The translations under genes and the position numbers were made by a program. 64,000 nucleotides of DNA from NCBI RefSeq assembly GCF_004000805.1, contig NZ_BILY01000032.1, forward strand, positions 20,018 to 84,017, in the 5' to 3' direction. The notes under the pieces were generated by a model. The model searched no databases. It was not told the DNA's origin and saw nothing but the letters and a program-made list of their open reading frames with translations. This stretch comes from Paenibacillus glycanilyticus NBRC 16618 (GTDB lineage: Bacteria; Bacillota; Bacilli; Paenibacillales; Paenibacillaceae). Positions 7,829 to 15,738 of this stretch are shown here, piece after piece (the stretch's first letter is position 1; each line of letters begins with the position of its first letter).

Positions 7829-9235
7829 TTACTTATTGGTTGGGGAATAGCTTTCCTTCAACAAATCAATGATTTTTCTTGCCGAATCGGCCCCGTTCTT
7901 CATGCAGTCCGAGATCCCCGCGCCATAATAAGAGCATCCAGCAAGGATAATGCCTGGGAATACATCTGCCATGATGCTTTCAAGTGCATGGACGCTTCGC
8001 GGATGGGTAATCGAATAAATTGGCATTTGCCCGGACCAGTCGGTGATCTCGTTAACGACAGGTTCGGCGGTAATTCCAAGCCCCTTCTCAATATCGCTAA
8101 GCGCCACCTTTAGCAGTCCATCGTGATCCAGATCTTTTATTGAGGCGTACGAGGGATGGCTGCTTTTATAAAATAACCGGACGAGCAAATTTCCAGATTT
8201 AGACGTATGCTCCCATTTGCGACTTGTCCACGTGCAAGCGTTGCAGAACAATTCATCGGTCGTCGCGGTAATAAATCCCGTTCCATCGGCGGGGAGCACT
8301 GAATCGGGCACGTCAAAGCCGACATATACGCTGATGAGCGAGCTGCTTTTCAATCCCGAGAATTGCTCCGTAAGGCTCGAATCGTCAAGAATCGGTTCTG
8401 CTGCGGTATGCGGAATGCTTAGTACAACATAATCCGCTTCGATCATGTCCTGATTGTCTAAGTGCACGTGATACCGGCCATTGTCCTTATCAATTCTGCA
8501 GACTTTAGTGTTTAACAGCAATTCTTCGGTCAGACCAGCTTGAAAGGCGTCAATTAGTGAGCCCAGACCGTTTTTTAGCGAGAAAAACTTCTTCTCACCA
8601 ATCCTAAACTTCTGCTTGTTTGTCTCTAGCCCTTTAATAATACTTCCGTATTGCTCCTTGTAGTCGATCAAGTAAGGTAGTGTTGAGGCAATTGTCAATT
8701 CGCTCAAATTCCCTGAATAGACCCCGGAAAGGACGGGAGCAATTTGCTTTTCGACAAGTTCGCTCCCGAGAAAATACTCCAGAAACGCGCCGACAGAATC
8801 GTCCTTCGTAAACGTCTCATTTTTCGTATAAAAATCTTTTAGCGCCGCAACTTTGCCTTCTGCCGAGACGAGCGTACTCTTGGCGAGAGACTCGATGCTT
8901 GCCGGAATACCGAACACCGCGTCGTCCGGAATCGGCTTCAGATGTCCACCAGCGTATATGAAGGAGCGCCCAGTCGCGTTATAGACCACGTCATCCTTCA
9001 AGCCCAGTTCTTCAATCACGCTCATGTCGTCTATTTTTCGCGCTACAATAGAATCCGCCCCGGTCTCCATCACGAATTGTTGATGCCTGACAGTTTGAAT
9101 TTTACCGCCTAACTGTGCAGACGCTTCAATTAATAAAAGCCTGACCGCAGCTCCGGTTGCCTTCCTCCATTTGCGAAATTCATGCATGGCCGACAGCCCA
9201 GTAATGCCGCCACCAATCACAATAATTGTTTTCAA
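7829..9235 (-). CDS. Protoporphyrinogen/coproporphyrinogen III oxidase (FAD)
   Basis: A roughly 468-residue FAD enzyme of the HemY/CgoX (HemG) type that oxidises the porphyrinogen ring late in haem synthesis, usually at the membrane surface. The dinucleotide-binding motif is at the start (IIVIGGGITGLSAMHEFRKW), with the FAD ribityl segment RLLLIEASAQLGGKIQT. The C-terminal FAD motif region is GIILAGCSYYGAGISDCMKNG. Start: the TTG at 9235 has GAGGTG 6 nt upstream; the frame can also open at GTG 9244, but the ribosome site would be too close. No other haem gene is nearby; in Bacillus this gene normally follows hemE and hemH. It may be a second copy or a resistance-type copy. Confidence 0.88.
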   Translation of the reverse strand: MKTIIVIGGGITGLSAMHEFRKWRKATGAAVRLLLIEASAQLGGKIQTVRHQQFVMETGADSIVARKIDDMSVIEELGLKDDVVYNATGRSFIYAGGHLKPIPDDAVFGIPASIESLAKSTLVSAEGKVAALKDFYTKNETFTKDDSVGAFLEYFLGSELVEKQIAPVLSGVYSGNLSELTIASTLPYLIDYKEQYGSIIKGLETNKQKFRIGEKKFFSLKNGLGSLIDAFQAGLTEELLLNTKVCRIDKDNGRYHVHLDNQDMIEADYVVLSIPHTAAEPILDDSSLTEQFSGLKSSSLISVYVGFDVPDSVLPADGTGFITATTDELFCNACTWTSRKWEHTSKSGNLLVRLFYKSSHPSYASIKDLDHDGLLKVALSDIEKGLGITAEPVVNEITDWSGQMPIYSITHPRSVHALESIMADVFPGIILAGCSYYGAGISDCMKNGADSARKIIDLLKESYSPTNK

Positions 9236-9510
9236 ATTCAACACCTCATGGTTTAGTTCCCATTAGTTTAACATATCCACGCAGGTTTCTGGTATGATTG
9301 CCGTCACTATAACCCTAGTTTAATGGGTGATTGCTAACGGGTTAACCTTACGGTAGAAATCGTTATGGACTAATGGATGAATCGCAAGCATCTTCCACGT
9401 TAAGCTGCCCGTTCAACAATTGAGAAGAACGGTATGGTCCTATGCTGATATATCCATAAACGTATATATGCATTTATAGGCATTACAAAGACAAATAGAT
9501 AATACAGTGC

Positions 9511-9543
9511 AATAAAAAAGCACCCAATTATGGGCGCTTTTTT
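9511..9543. terminator. Bidirectional hairpin with A and T runs
   Basis: AAAAAGCACCC and GGGCGCTTTTT flank an AATTAT loop, with one mismatched pair. On the minus strand it follows the orphan frame that ends at 9552 and would terminate it. An adjacent 14-bp palindrome, TATAACATGTTATA, overlaps its T-rich side. Confidence 0.6.
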
Positions 9544-9551
9544 ATAACATG

Positions 9552-9818
9552 TTATAGCGTAAATGAAATAAGGTCACGATCCAGAACGATGTTACCATCT
9601 TGCGGTACATCTCCAGCTACTCCGAAATGGTTAACAATAACATTTGAAGTAGCTGAAAGGATCACAACTACTTCATAGTGATCGTTGACACCAGCGAGAT
9701 TTGTATTGAAAAATCTTAGGGAACCGAAGTGGTGTGTTTCACCATAACTTGCTTTTTTAACTGAGTGTTCAATTTTTTCTTTATCGCGCTGGTCTTTATT
9801 ACTCTCATAGCTGATGTA
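9552..9818 (-). pseudogene. Remnant of an unrecognised gene (C-terminal part)
   Basis: An 88-codon minus-strand frame without any ATG. It opens after a TAA at 9819-9821 and ends in TAA at 9552. The translation looks protein-like (for example YGETHHFGSLRFFNTNLAGV and later DGNIVLDRDLISFTL) and is followed directly by a terminator, which suggests the intact 3' end of a former gene whose 5' part is lost. It is not expected to be translated as it stands. I do not recognise the family. It occupies most of the 670-bp gap between the oxidase and the TetR gene; the rest of that gap (9245-9510) shows no gene. Confidence 0.4.
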
Positions 9819-9913
9819 TTAATTTTCATTGTTTTTGCGGTATCACTAGCAGATAAGCACTTTTAATAGAATTGAAAAACGCACTTCATTAAACCACCTG
9901 ATCGTATGATCCC

Positions 9914-10459
9914 TTACAAATTCCTCTCAAACAATAATCCGAGTTGTTCAGCTAAGACATGATGCGGGATCGGCTTGTCATTAATAAACCACCACTCCAC
10001 TACCCCTACGAATGCGGATGCTACAAACCTCACTATTACCTCATTTGTTAATCCCTTGTTCTTCCCCTTGGTGACGTCTACCTCTTGCTTAAATTGTTCA
10101 ATAAGAAAGTCAAGGAATCGGGTGCGAAAATAAGGAGCACCTTTACTCGCTAGCATTAACGAGAAGAAAGAATAATTCTGTTCGAAATATTCGGTCCATA
10201 GAGGTGAACCGCTAAAATAGTCTAGATCTGCTCCCATTATGCAAATTTCCCGGAGTTCATTGATATGCGACTCAACAAGCTTATCGAGTAAATCATATTT
10301 GTCTAAGTAATGGAGGTAGATGGTCCCTCTACTCACATTCGCCCGGTCGGATATGTCTCGAATCGTAATGTCGTCGAAATTCTTTTCAGACATCAAATCT
10401 ATAACCGCGTCCTTGATTGCTTCCTGCGTTTTACCTATTCTTCGATCCGTTTTAGACAT
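9914..10459 (-). CDS. TetR/AcrR-family transcriptional regulator
   Basis: A 181-residue protein. The TetR N-terminal DNA-binding domain is clear (AIKDAVIDLMSEKNFDDITI, then RDISDRANVSRGTIYLHYLDK), followed by a C-terminal helical domain (SPLWTEYFEQNYSFFSLML, WWFINDKPIPHHVLAEQLG) like many small Bacillales TetR regulators. Start: the ATG at 10459 with GGTG 8 nt upstream; the frame also holds a GTG 9 bp earlier. It faces a dienelactone-hydrolase-type gene across 247 bp that contain three similar inverted repeats, so it probably represses that gene and itself. Confidence 0.88.
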   Translation of the reverse strand: MSKTDRRIGKTQEAIKDAVIDLMSEKNFDDITIRDISDRANVSRGTIYLHYLDKYDLLDKLVESHINELREICIMGADLDYFSGSPLWTEYFEQNYSFFSLMLASKGAPYFRTRFLDFLIEQFKQEVDVTKGKNKGLTNEVIVRFVASAFVGVVEWWFINDKPIPHHVLAEQLGLLFERNL

Positions 10460-10505
10460 AAGATTCACCAGCTTTCAAGAATTAATAAACAATATTTCAA
10501 CCTGT

Positions 10506-10608
10506 GTTCACTAATAAACAAATTGCGCTGATCTAACAATTGTCGGTCTTCTGTATCCGAATATAATTATATACATGTTCAGAAATGAATCAATATTCAT
10601 TAATGAAC
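10506..10608. promoter_or_regulatory. Three operator-like repeats and a promoter for the hydrolase gene
   Basis: GTTCACTAATAAAC (10506-10519), GTTCAGAAATGAAT (10577-10590) and ATTCATTAATGAAC (10595-10608) share the pattern GTTCANNAATGAAC; the last contains the palindrome TTCATTAATGAA. A plus-strand promoter TTGTCG (10540-10545) with TATAAT (10562-10567, spacing 16) sits between the first and second copies. The last two copies would cover the transcript start. They are likely binding sites of the TetR protein encoded at 9914. Confidence 0.6.
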
Positions 10609-10706
10609 TACTGTTGATTTATGAAGAAGAGATTTGACGATGCAGGTCAGTCACCGGGCCTACGGAGTTATTGTAAAGATCAAACATAAAATTGGAGGAA
10701 TTAAAC

Positions 10707-11636
10707 ATGCAAAATTATATGAAAACGGACGTCACTTTCGAGAGTGTGGGAATAAAAATCGCCGGCCATCTATACAGCCCAAAAGGAGAGGTTGACGTTC
10801 CTCGCCCTGCGATCGTAATCGGACATCCCGGCACCGCGGTAAAGGAACAGAGTGCTGGACTCTACGCGAAACGCCTTGCCGAAAAAGGACTCATCACACT
10901 TACCTTTGATGCAGCCTATCAGGGTGAAAGTGGAGGCGAGCCAAGGGGGCTCGAGGACCCTTATCATCGGGTAGAAGATTTTAAAGCCGCCGTCTCGTTT
11001 CTTAGCATACGCAACGATGTCGACCCGGAGCGCATCGGTGCACTTGGCATTTGCGCCTCTGGAGGTTACGTTATTCCGGCGACGGTTACCGACCATCGCA
11101 TTAAGGCCGTTGCCACTGTTAGCGCGGCCGACATCCATCTTCAATTCCGTAAAGGAAGTGACGGGAAGCAGGACCCTGCCATTTTCAGGAGCATGCTCGA
11201 TGCCGCGGTGCAGGCTCGAACATCGCAAGCCCGCGGAGAAGGAATCGGCGTGTTTCCGATCTTTCCTGAAACCGAAGATCAAGCTCGCGCAATGGGTGAC
11301 CTGCACGCCTTCGAGGGATGGGAATACTACTGCACTGACCGCGCGCAGCATCAACGTTCGGCTAAGTTCTTTACATGGGATAGTGTAGACCGAATCGCCT
11401 ATTTTGAGGCGTTCCGGTTCATTGATCAGATCTCTCCTCGTCCGCTCCTCATGATCGCAGGAAATCAAGCGGTCACATCGTGGATGACGACCGATGCCAT
11501 TGCGAAAGCAAAAGAGCCAAAAGAACTGTTTTGGTTAGATGGCGCCACCCATGTTGATACTTACGACAAAGACGAGTACGTAACCACTGCGGTTTCGAAG
11601 CTCGCTGAGTTTTTCCGTACACATCTGTCTCATTGA
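10707..11636 (+). CDS. Alpha/beta hydrolase, dienelactone-hydrolase-like (YcjY group)
   Basis: A 309-residue alpha/beta hydrolase. The oxyanion region is IVIGHPGTAVKEQ; the nucleophile elbow is GALGICASGG, with Cys116 in the usual nucleophile position as in dienelactone hydrolases; the histidine region near the C-terminus is DGATHVDTYDKDEYV. A lid-like insertion lies between residues about 150 and 220. Start: the ATG at 10707 has GGAGG 8 nt upstream. The substrate is unknown; the TetR pairing suggests an inducible ester or lactone. A longer frame from 10692 lacks its own ribosome site. Confidence 0.85.
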   Translation: MQNYMKTDVTFESVGIKIAGHLYSPKGEVDVPRPAIVIGHPGTAVKEQSAGLYAKRLAEKGLITLTFDAAYQGESGGEPRGLEDPYHRVEDFKAAVSFLSIRNDVDPERIGALGICASGGYVIPATVTDHRIKAVATVSAADIHLQFRKGSDGKQDPAIFRSMLDAAVQARTSQARGEGIGVFPIFPETEDQARAMGDLHAFEGWEYYCTDRAQHQRSAKFFTWDSVDRIAYFEAFRFIDQISPRPLLMIAGNQAVTSWMTTDAIAKAKEPKELFWLDGATHVDTYDKDEYVTTAVSKLAEFFRTHLSH

Positions 11637-12027
11637 GGCTTGGTTTAAGACAGATTTGCATGGTCCGAAGGGTATAATGCAAAAGGCATTACGATCATAA
11701 AGTTACGCTTGGATTGAATAAAGATAATTAGCCTTCGTCGTATTCGTTACGCTACCACCGGAGATTCCGAGAGATCTGTCCGCAAAGGTTTTTTCGTATC
11801 TTCTTTGTTTAGCCCCTTCCGCCGCGCCATGACCTTGCTTGTGCCCCGGAGGAAGGCAATTGCAATTGTTGTGAAGCACGGCGCAGTGATAAGTTCCTCC
11901 TAAACCTTTTAATTTAAAAAAATAGCGGTATTCTTGGACACAAATGTCCTAGAATGCCGCTGTATTATTAAACTAGCGTCCCCCGTTAGCATTCCTGTAG
12001 AGCGTTAATTACGAGCTTTGCAAAAAG
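11637..12027. other. Intergenic region with a long hairpin; no confident gene
   Basis: No supported gene. A minus-strand open frame ends at 11703 and reads through to about 11930 without an ATG, so it may be a remnant or chance. The clearest structure is the hairpin at 11924-11961: a 17-bp arm (AGCGGTATTCTTGGACA) with a CAAA loop and only two mismatches. It is followed by AACTAGCGTCCCCCGTTAGC, which resembles the distal hairpin of the double-hairpin repeats. The IS element begins just after this, so the region may be the original 3' end of the NUDIX gene, cut off by the insertion. Confidence 0.45.
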
Positions 12028-12104
12028 AAAAGCGCCTCGGTACGATGGGAGTACGCAACGGGTCATAGCCCTTAAAATCCCATCATCCAGGAGGACGCTC
12101 TACT

Positions 12105-13376
12105 ATGAAGTTTAAATCGCAGGACAAACAAAATCAACTCATTGAAAAAATTACCGCTCAACACCTTGTCGTCGGGATCGACATCGCCCAGCAAATGCAT
12201 GTCGCTCGTGCCGTTAACTTTCGAGGCATCGCCCTCGGTAACCCACTTTCCTTCTCGAACGATGAAGAAGGATTTCAGAATCTTCTTCGTTGGATCCATT
12301 CGCTGCAAGCAGCACATAATCTTAACGCCGCAATCGTGGGCATGGAACCTACCGGCCATTACTGGCTTAACGTCTCGAGATGGCTCTCTGAGCGTCAATT
12401 CGAAGTCGTTCTCGTTAATCCTCATCTCGTGAAAAAGAATAAGGAAAACCGAGATAATACCCCTTCTAAAAGTGACAAAAAAGATGCGCTTGTCATTTCA
12501 GACATGGTCAAAAACGGCTATTACTCTTTCGTCCGTAACACACCTGAGGCCTTTGAAGAGCTGCGTGTTTATCTATCAAATTGCGACTCTGTCGTGACGA
12601 GACTCGTAAGTGCTAAAAACCAGATTCATCGCTGGGTAGATGTTGTTTTCCCCGAACTGCGACAGGTCTTTAAGTGCCTCATGTGCACCGGTTCGTTGGC
12701 TACACTTCGTCTGTTCCCTACACCTGATGAACTCTGCAAACTACAGCCTCACGACATCATAGAAGGTTGGAAAGTACTCATGAAACGCCATTCTGGTGAG
12801 CGAAAAGCTCGGACTCTCATCGCCCTTGCTAGCCGTTCTGTTGGCTCTAAACAAGCCACGCAAGCGTACAAGCTTCACTTGAAACAGCTGCTCGATGAGT
12901 ACGACCTTGCTTGCCAGCAGCTTAAAACGGTAGAAGCGGAGATTATTGCTGTGTTGGATCGCATTCCGTTTGCTAAATCCATGCTTGCAATCAAAGGGAT
13001 TAGTGCCATTTCATTAGCTGGTATTCTTGGTGAGGCGGGAGATTTAAGCGGCTTTGTTCATGGCAATGCGCTGTTGCGTCATGCCGGTCTCAACCTGGCA
13101 GAAGCAAGCTCGGGCAAATGGACCGGACAGATGAAGATTAGTAAGCGTGGACGATCTCGACTTCGACGTTTCATCTTCATGATGACCATGAGTTTAGTTG
13201 CAAACAACCCTGAATTCAAGGCCATACATGCGCACAATGTACAGGTGAAAAAGATGAAAAAAATGAGATCTCTTATGAAACTATGCGGTAAATTAGCTCG
13301 AGTTCTCGTTGGTATGGCCCGAAGCCGGGAAGATTACAATCCCCACAAAACAATGCCCACTCAGCTAGCTGCTTAA
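12105..13376 (+). CDS. IS110/IS1111-family transposase
   Basis: A 423-residue DEDD transposase. The RuvC-like N-terminal domain shows its acidic residues in VVGIDIAQQMHVA, IVGMEPTGHYWL and SKSDKKDALVISDMV. The C-terminal Transposase_20 domain shows AIKGISAISLAGILGEAGDL, then RHAGLNLAEASSGKW and SKRGRSRLRRFIFMM. The conserved serine expected in the AGLNLAEASSG region is present. The enzyme recombines DNA guided by an RNA made from the element's non-coding flank. Start: ATG behind GGAGG (about 10 nt). Full length and apparently intact, so the element may still be active. Confidence 0.93.
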   Translation: MKFKSQDKQNQLIEKITAQHLVVGIDIAQQMHVARAVNFRGIALGNPLSFSNDEEGFQNLLRWIHSLQAAHNLNAAIVGMEPTGHYWLNVSRWLSERQFEVVLVNPHLVKKNKENRDNTPSKSDKKDALVISDMVKNGYYSFVRNTPEAFEELRVYLSNCDSVVTRLVSAKNQIHRWVDVVFPELRQVFKCLMCTGSLATLRLFPTPDELCKLQPHDIIEGWKVLMKRHSGERKARTLIALASRSVGSKQATQAYKLHLKQLLDEYDLACQQLKTVEAEIIAVLDRIPFAKSMLAIKGISAISLAGILGEAGDLSGFVHGNALLRHAGLNLAEASSGKWTGQMKISKRGRSRLRRFIFMMTMSLVANNPEFKAIHAHNVQVKKMKKMRSLMKLCGKLARVLVGMARSREDYNPHKTMPTQLAA

Positions 13377-13747
13377 TCATTATCTAACCGTTTCGTTGTA
13401 CGAATTTTGGCTTATTCGCGGGATTTCAAAAGAAAGCACGGAGTACCGGATACATTGAACCAAAGGGCACTGACCCGTACCGTTAGCAAGACCGGCCTCC
13501 ACCCCTTGGACAGGCGTAACGAAGGAATGAGAGGGCAAAGACCCGTTGAGACATGGGAGTGAAAACCTCCAGGGGCGGTGTGGAGAATGCGTGCAGTATT
13601 TGGAAGGATATGGGGTTTCGACCTCCCCCTCTATTTCCTTACGCATTCATAATGTCCTAGTCTACCAAAAGGGTTCTCTTACTATCTTTCTGCAATTCTG
13701 GCAAGGGTGAAATCCTGCGAATAAGCGAGCATTCGTGAGAAAACTAA
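13377..13747 (+). ncRNA. Candidate bridge (seek) RNA region of the IS
   Basis: This 371-nt stretch lies between the transposase stop and the right subterminal repeat, holds no credible gene and is GC-richer than the surroundings. In IS1111-group elements the guide RNA is encoded in exactly this 3' flank (established for the family). I see local inverted repeats but have not folded it. A segment near 13425 (TTTCAAAAGAAAGC) resembles the left flank of the insertion (TTTGCAAAAAGAAAAGC), which could be a target guide or chance. Confidence 0.45.
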
Positions 13748-13778
13748 ATCGTACCGAGGGAGTTCATCGATTTAGTGT

Positions 13779-14237
13779 TTAAAATCTTAGTATATTTGTA
13801 TTTCCATTTAGCAAATCTTCAAAGACAGGTTGTTGGACGCTATTTATTTGATCAAGTGAGATGTCGCTAATATTCCAGAACTGTAATTTCAATGATTCAA
13901 ATTGATCATCCTGAAATATTATCGTATCTCCATCTTCTGATAAATACTCATTGTAATTAGTCCAAGCATTGAAAAGAAACATAACGAATACTACCTTGTT
14001 CCCGTCAGGATAGGTGTACTCCATTCTAGGGCCGCTATATACTGCGTAAAATTCACAATCCTTAACAGATAATCCGGTCTCCTCAATAACCTCTCGGATC
14101 ATTGTCTCTTGAATAGTCTCACCTGGATTCATTCCTCCGCCCGGCAATCCCCAATCGCCGTAATCGGATCTTTGCTGTAATAAAATTCTACCTTTGCTAT
14201 CTCTTATTATCGCTCCGCCAGTTACAACTATCCTCAT
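13779..14237 (-). CDS. NUDIX hydrolase
   Basis: A 152-residue protein with the NUDIX box at about residues 33-55: GGGMNPGETIQETMIREVIE then ETGL, with the metal-binding REVIEETG core complete. The family cleaves nucleoside diphosphates linked to another moiety, such as oxidised dNTPs or ADP-sugars. Start: ATG with GAGG about 10 nt upstream. The IS inserted close behind its stop codon (right repeat ends 19 bp away) without damaging the frame, but the gene's own terminator may now be separated from it. Substrate unknown. Confidence 0.88.
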   Translation of the reverse strand: MRIVVTGGAIIRDSKGRILLQQRSDYGDWGLPGGGMNPGETIQETMIREVIEETGLSVKDCEFYAVYSGPRMEYTYPDGNKVVFVMFLFNAWTNYNEYLSEDGDTIIFQDDQFESLKLQFWNISDISLDQINSVQQPVFEDLLNGNTNILRF

Positions 14238-14343
14238 TTGCCGATGACCTCGCTACTCACTAATATTGTAGTAAATCATGAATTCTTTTATGTACCCAGT
14301 GAACAATTTTGGTTAATTCTCTATCTAACGATTTGTTAATTAT

Positions 14344-14484
14344 CTACTTATTAATTTCAATCTGTGCATTATAATAATTCCAAAAATATGCTTCATGGAA
14401 AGTTGCTTCTTCAACTGATCCATAGAGAAATGTTCCCTCTTTGAGCTGATAGTTATCCATCAAGATCTGTATATCACATTCCAT
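14344..14484 (-). pseudogene. Small frame, probably the C-terminal remnant of a lost gene
   Basis: A 46-residue minus-strand frame from an ATG at 14484 with the plausible ribosome site AAGGTGG 7 nt upstream, ending at a TAG. The frame stays open about 18 codons upstream (IELTGNVTSKSPLRWDD), which reads like coding sequence, until a stop. This suggests a truncated gene whose tail survived. The product (MECDIQILMDNYQLKEGTFL and on) belongs to no family I recognise. The remaining gap to the NUDIX gene shows nothing else. Confidence 0.35.
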
Positions 14485-14510
14485 ATCATCCCACCTTAAA
14501 GGAGATTTTG

Positions 14511-14534
14511 AAGTAACGTTTCCCGTTAATTCAA
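14511..14534 (-). repeat. Half copy of the double-hairpin 3'-end repeat
   Basis: AGTAACGTTTCCCGTTAATT matches the distal hairpin GAACTAACG/CGTTAGTTC of the complete copy at 31781-31803. It begins 20 bp after the stop codon of the minus-strand gene at 14555. Confidence 0.45.
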
Positions 14535-14554
14535 TAAATGTTTAATGAAACCAG

Positions 14555-14902
14555 TCAGGATGCTCTTCCTTGGTGATTAAAACCATCATAAGGGAATACC
14601 ATGTCAATAAATTCGCCAGAATCTGCTTCTAGATTGATAGCTACACCGTCGATATGTATATACCAAGTTCTATTACCAGTGACTTTATTCCAAAACGTAT
14701 CTTTATTCAATACACTCATCTCAACAATATTTGTGTTATAAGTTAAATCTAAATTTCGGTTTACTGTTTCAAGATACATTCTTGCTTTAGACGTAGCCTC
14801 ATGTTCAGTAAGGATAGGTTCTTCAAAGCGATATAGCCCAAATATAATTAGCACTGCAATTAACAAAATGATTGAATAACCAACCTTTTTTATAACAACC
14901 AT
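14555..14902 (-). CDS. Small membrane-anchored PepSY-like protein
   Basis: A 115-residue protein with one N-terminal transmembrane helix (about residues 8-25, SIILLIAVLIIFGLYRF) and an extracellular domain. The ending GVAINLEADSGEFIDMVFP resembles the last strand of a PepSY domain, where a strand is followed by a D/T-G-E turn. PepSY domains are thought to restrain peptidases or sense the wall; a function here is inference only. The start lies very close to a G-rich ribosome site (GAGGGGG), so it is not certain. It stands in an AT-rich patch of orphan genes. Confidence 0.55.
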   Translation of the reverse strand: MVVIKKVGYSIILLIAVLIIFGLYRFEEPILTEHEATSKARMYLETVNRNLDLTYNTNIVEMSVLNKDTFWNKVTGNRTWYIHIDGVAINLEADSGEFIDMVFPYDGFNHQGRAS

Positions 14903-14958
14903 CCCCCTCGCTGAACTAAAAGTGAAATACGCTTCCAGTCACCAGAAGTTGCATATAA

Positions 14959-15042
14959 CTGCCCACTAACTCAACGATATAAAGAGCAGCTGCCACGGCG
15001 GCAAACTGCTCTGGATCATTAAACTATATGTCACGATAGTTT
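14959..15042 (-). repeat. Double-hairpin 3'-end repeat, copy C
   Basis: First hairpin at 14983-15012 (AGAGCAG with CTGCTCT, inner TGCC/GGCA); second at 15021-15042 (AAACTAT with ATAGTTT). The order and spacing match the other copies though the arms differ, with paired changes that keep the stems. It lies 58 bp after the stop of the minus-strand gene at 15101. Confidence 0.6.
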
Positions 15043-15100
15043 AACTAAATCCCTTATATCCCGTTCATCAACAAAGCTGCAGAATGAAATTCGAGGAAGT

Positions 15101-15637
15101 TTAACTTAATTCCGCTATCTGTTTTATTTTGTTTATAGCTTTTAAGACAGCATTACGATTTTTAGCTATTTTCATCCAAATTGGAAGCCTGCTTTCTACA
15201 CTTAAATAGTAAGGAGATGGTCCTCTTAATTCCGCTTCTACGTACTCTTCTAGATAACATAAATGTTCAATATTATACGCCCAAAGAGTATGTCCACAAC
15301 AAGGTGCTTGTAAGTACAGAGGGTAACCAAAATACCAGTCATAATTCCCGCCTATATTAATAAAACCATCGCGCCAGGAATTTCCATAAGAAATAACGTT
15401 TTGGTTAAAACAGTTTTTACCTGGGATCTTTTCCTTCATCAGCCCACAAGACGTACAAATGAACCTCTTTATCGCATCTGTATAATAAGGTGCTTCAGGT
15501 GATATAACCTTAGATTTTTGGTTACAATTAGGACAGTGTACAGCAAATTCATATCCAAAACTCTCTAACATACGGTGTCTATTCTTAAATTGTTTTTTCA
15601 TAACAACCCTACATTCAAATCGTTTTTGGCCTTTCAT
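15101..15637 (-). CDS. Zinc-ribbon protein of unknown function
   Basis: A 178-residue soluble protein (or 166 residues from the ATG at 15601, which has a weak AGGG site; the first ATG has GGAG only 2-3 nt away). A treble-clef or zinc-ribbon pattern is seen: CPNCNQKS, then CTSCGLMKEK about 30 residues later, with a further APCCGHTLW and HLCYLEEYV. The pattern suggests one or two structural zinc ions. Similar cysteine-rich orphan proteins occur in Bacillales but I cannot name the family. No partner gene is obvious. Confidence 0.6.
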   Translation of the reverse strand: MKGQKRFECRVVMKKQFKNRHRMLESFGYEFAVHCPNCNQKSKVISPEAPYYTDAIKRFICTSCGLMKEKIPGKNCFNQNVISYGNSWRDGFINIGGNYDWYFGYPLYLQAPCCGHTLWAYNIEHLCYLEEYVEAELRGPSPYYLSVESRLPIWMKIAKNRNAVLKAINKIKQIAELS

Positions 15638-15685
15638 TTCTCCAGATTTGTTTTTATATATTATACAAATATTCCATGTTATCCT

Positions 15686-15731
15686 GCCGGTTAACGTAAT
15701 GAAGCTGCCATCGCGGCAGCTTTCATTTTGG
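15686..15731 (-). repeat. Double-hairpin repeat, copy D (proximal half only)
   Basis: CCGGTTAACGTAAT followed by the hairpin GAAGCTGCC / GGCAGCTTTC (15701-15723). It stops 8 bp before the stop codon of the minus-strand UPF0158 gene; the distal hairpin is absent. Confidence 0.65.
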
Positions 15732-15738
15732 GTGTACT

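Larger units (their letters stand above)
12028..13762 (+). mobile_element. IS110-family element, IS1111 group
   Basis: The element holds one DEDD transposase gene and is bounded by 12-bp perfect subterminal inverted repeats, CCTCGGTACGAT at 12035-12046 and ATCGTACCGAGG at 13748-13759. Subterminal rather than terminal repeats and a long non-coding 3' flank (13377-13747) mark the IS1111 subgroup; the 5' flank is short (about 60 nt). No target duplication is expected for this family. The exact ends are estimated a few bases outside the repeats. It lies between the 3' end of the NUDIX gene and a hairpin region that may once have been that gene's 3' flank. Confidence 0.85.

Noticed and set aside
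11703..11930. A minus-strand open frame of about 70 codons before the IS
   Set aside because: No ATG, GTG or TTG with a ribosome site and it runs through a strong hairpin; likely chance or an old remnant.
13380..13646. An 88-codon minus-strand frame in the 3' flank of the IS
   Set aside because: It has no ribosome site and overlaps the expected guide-RNA region of the IS1111 group.
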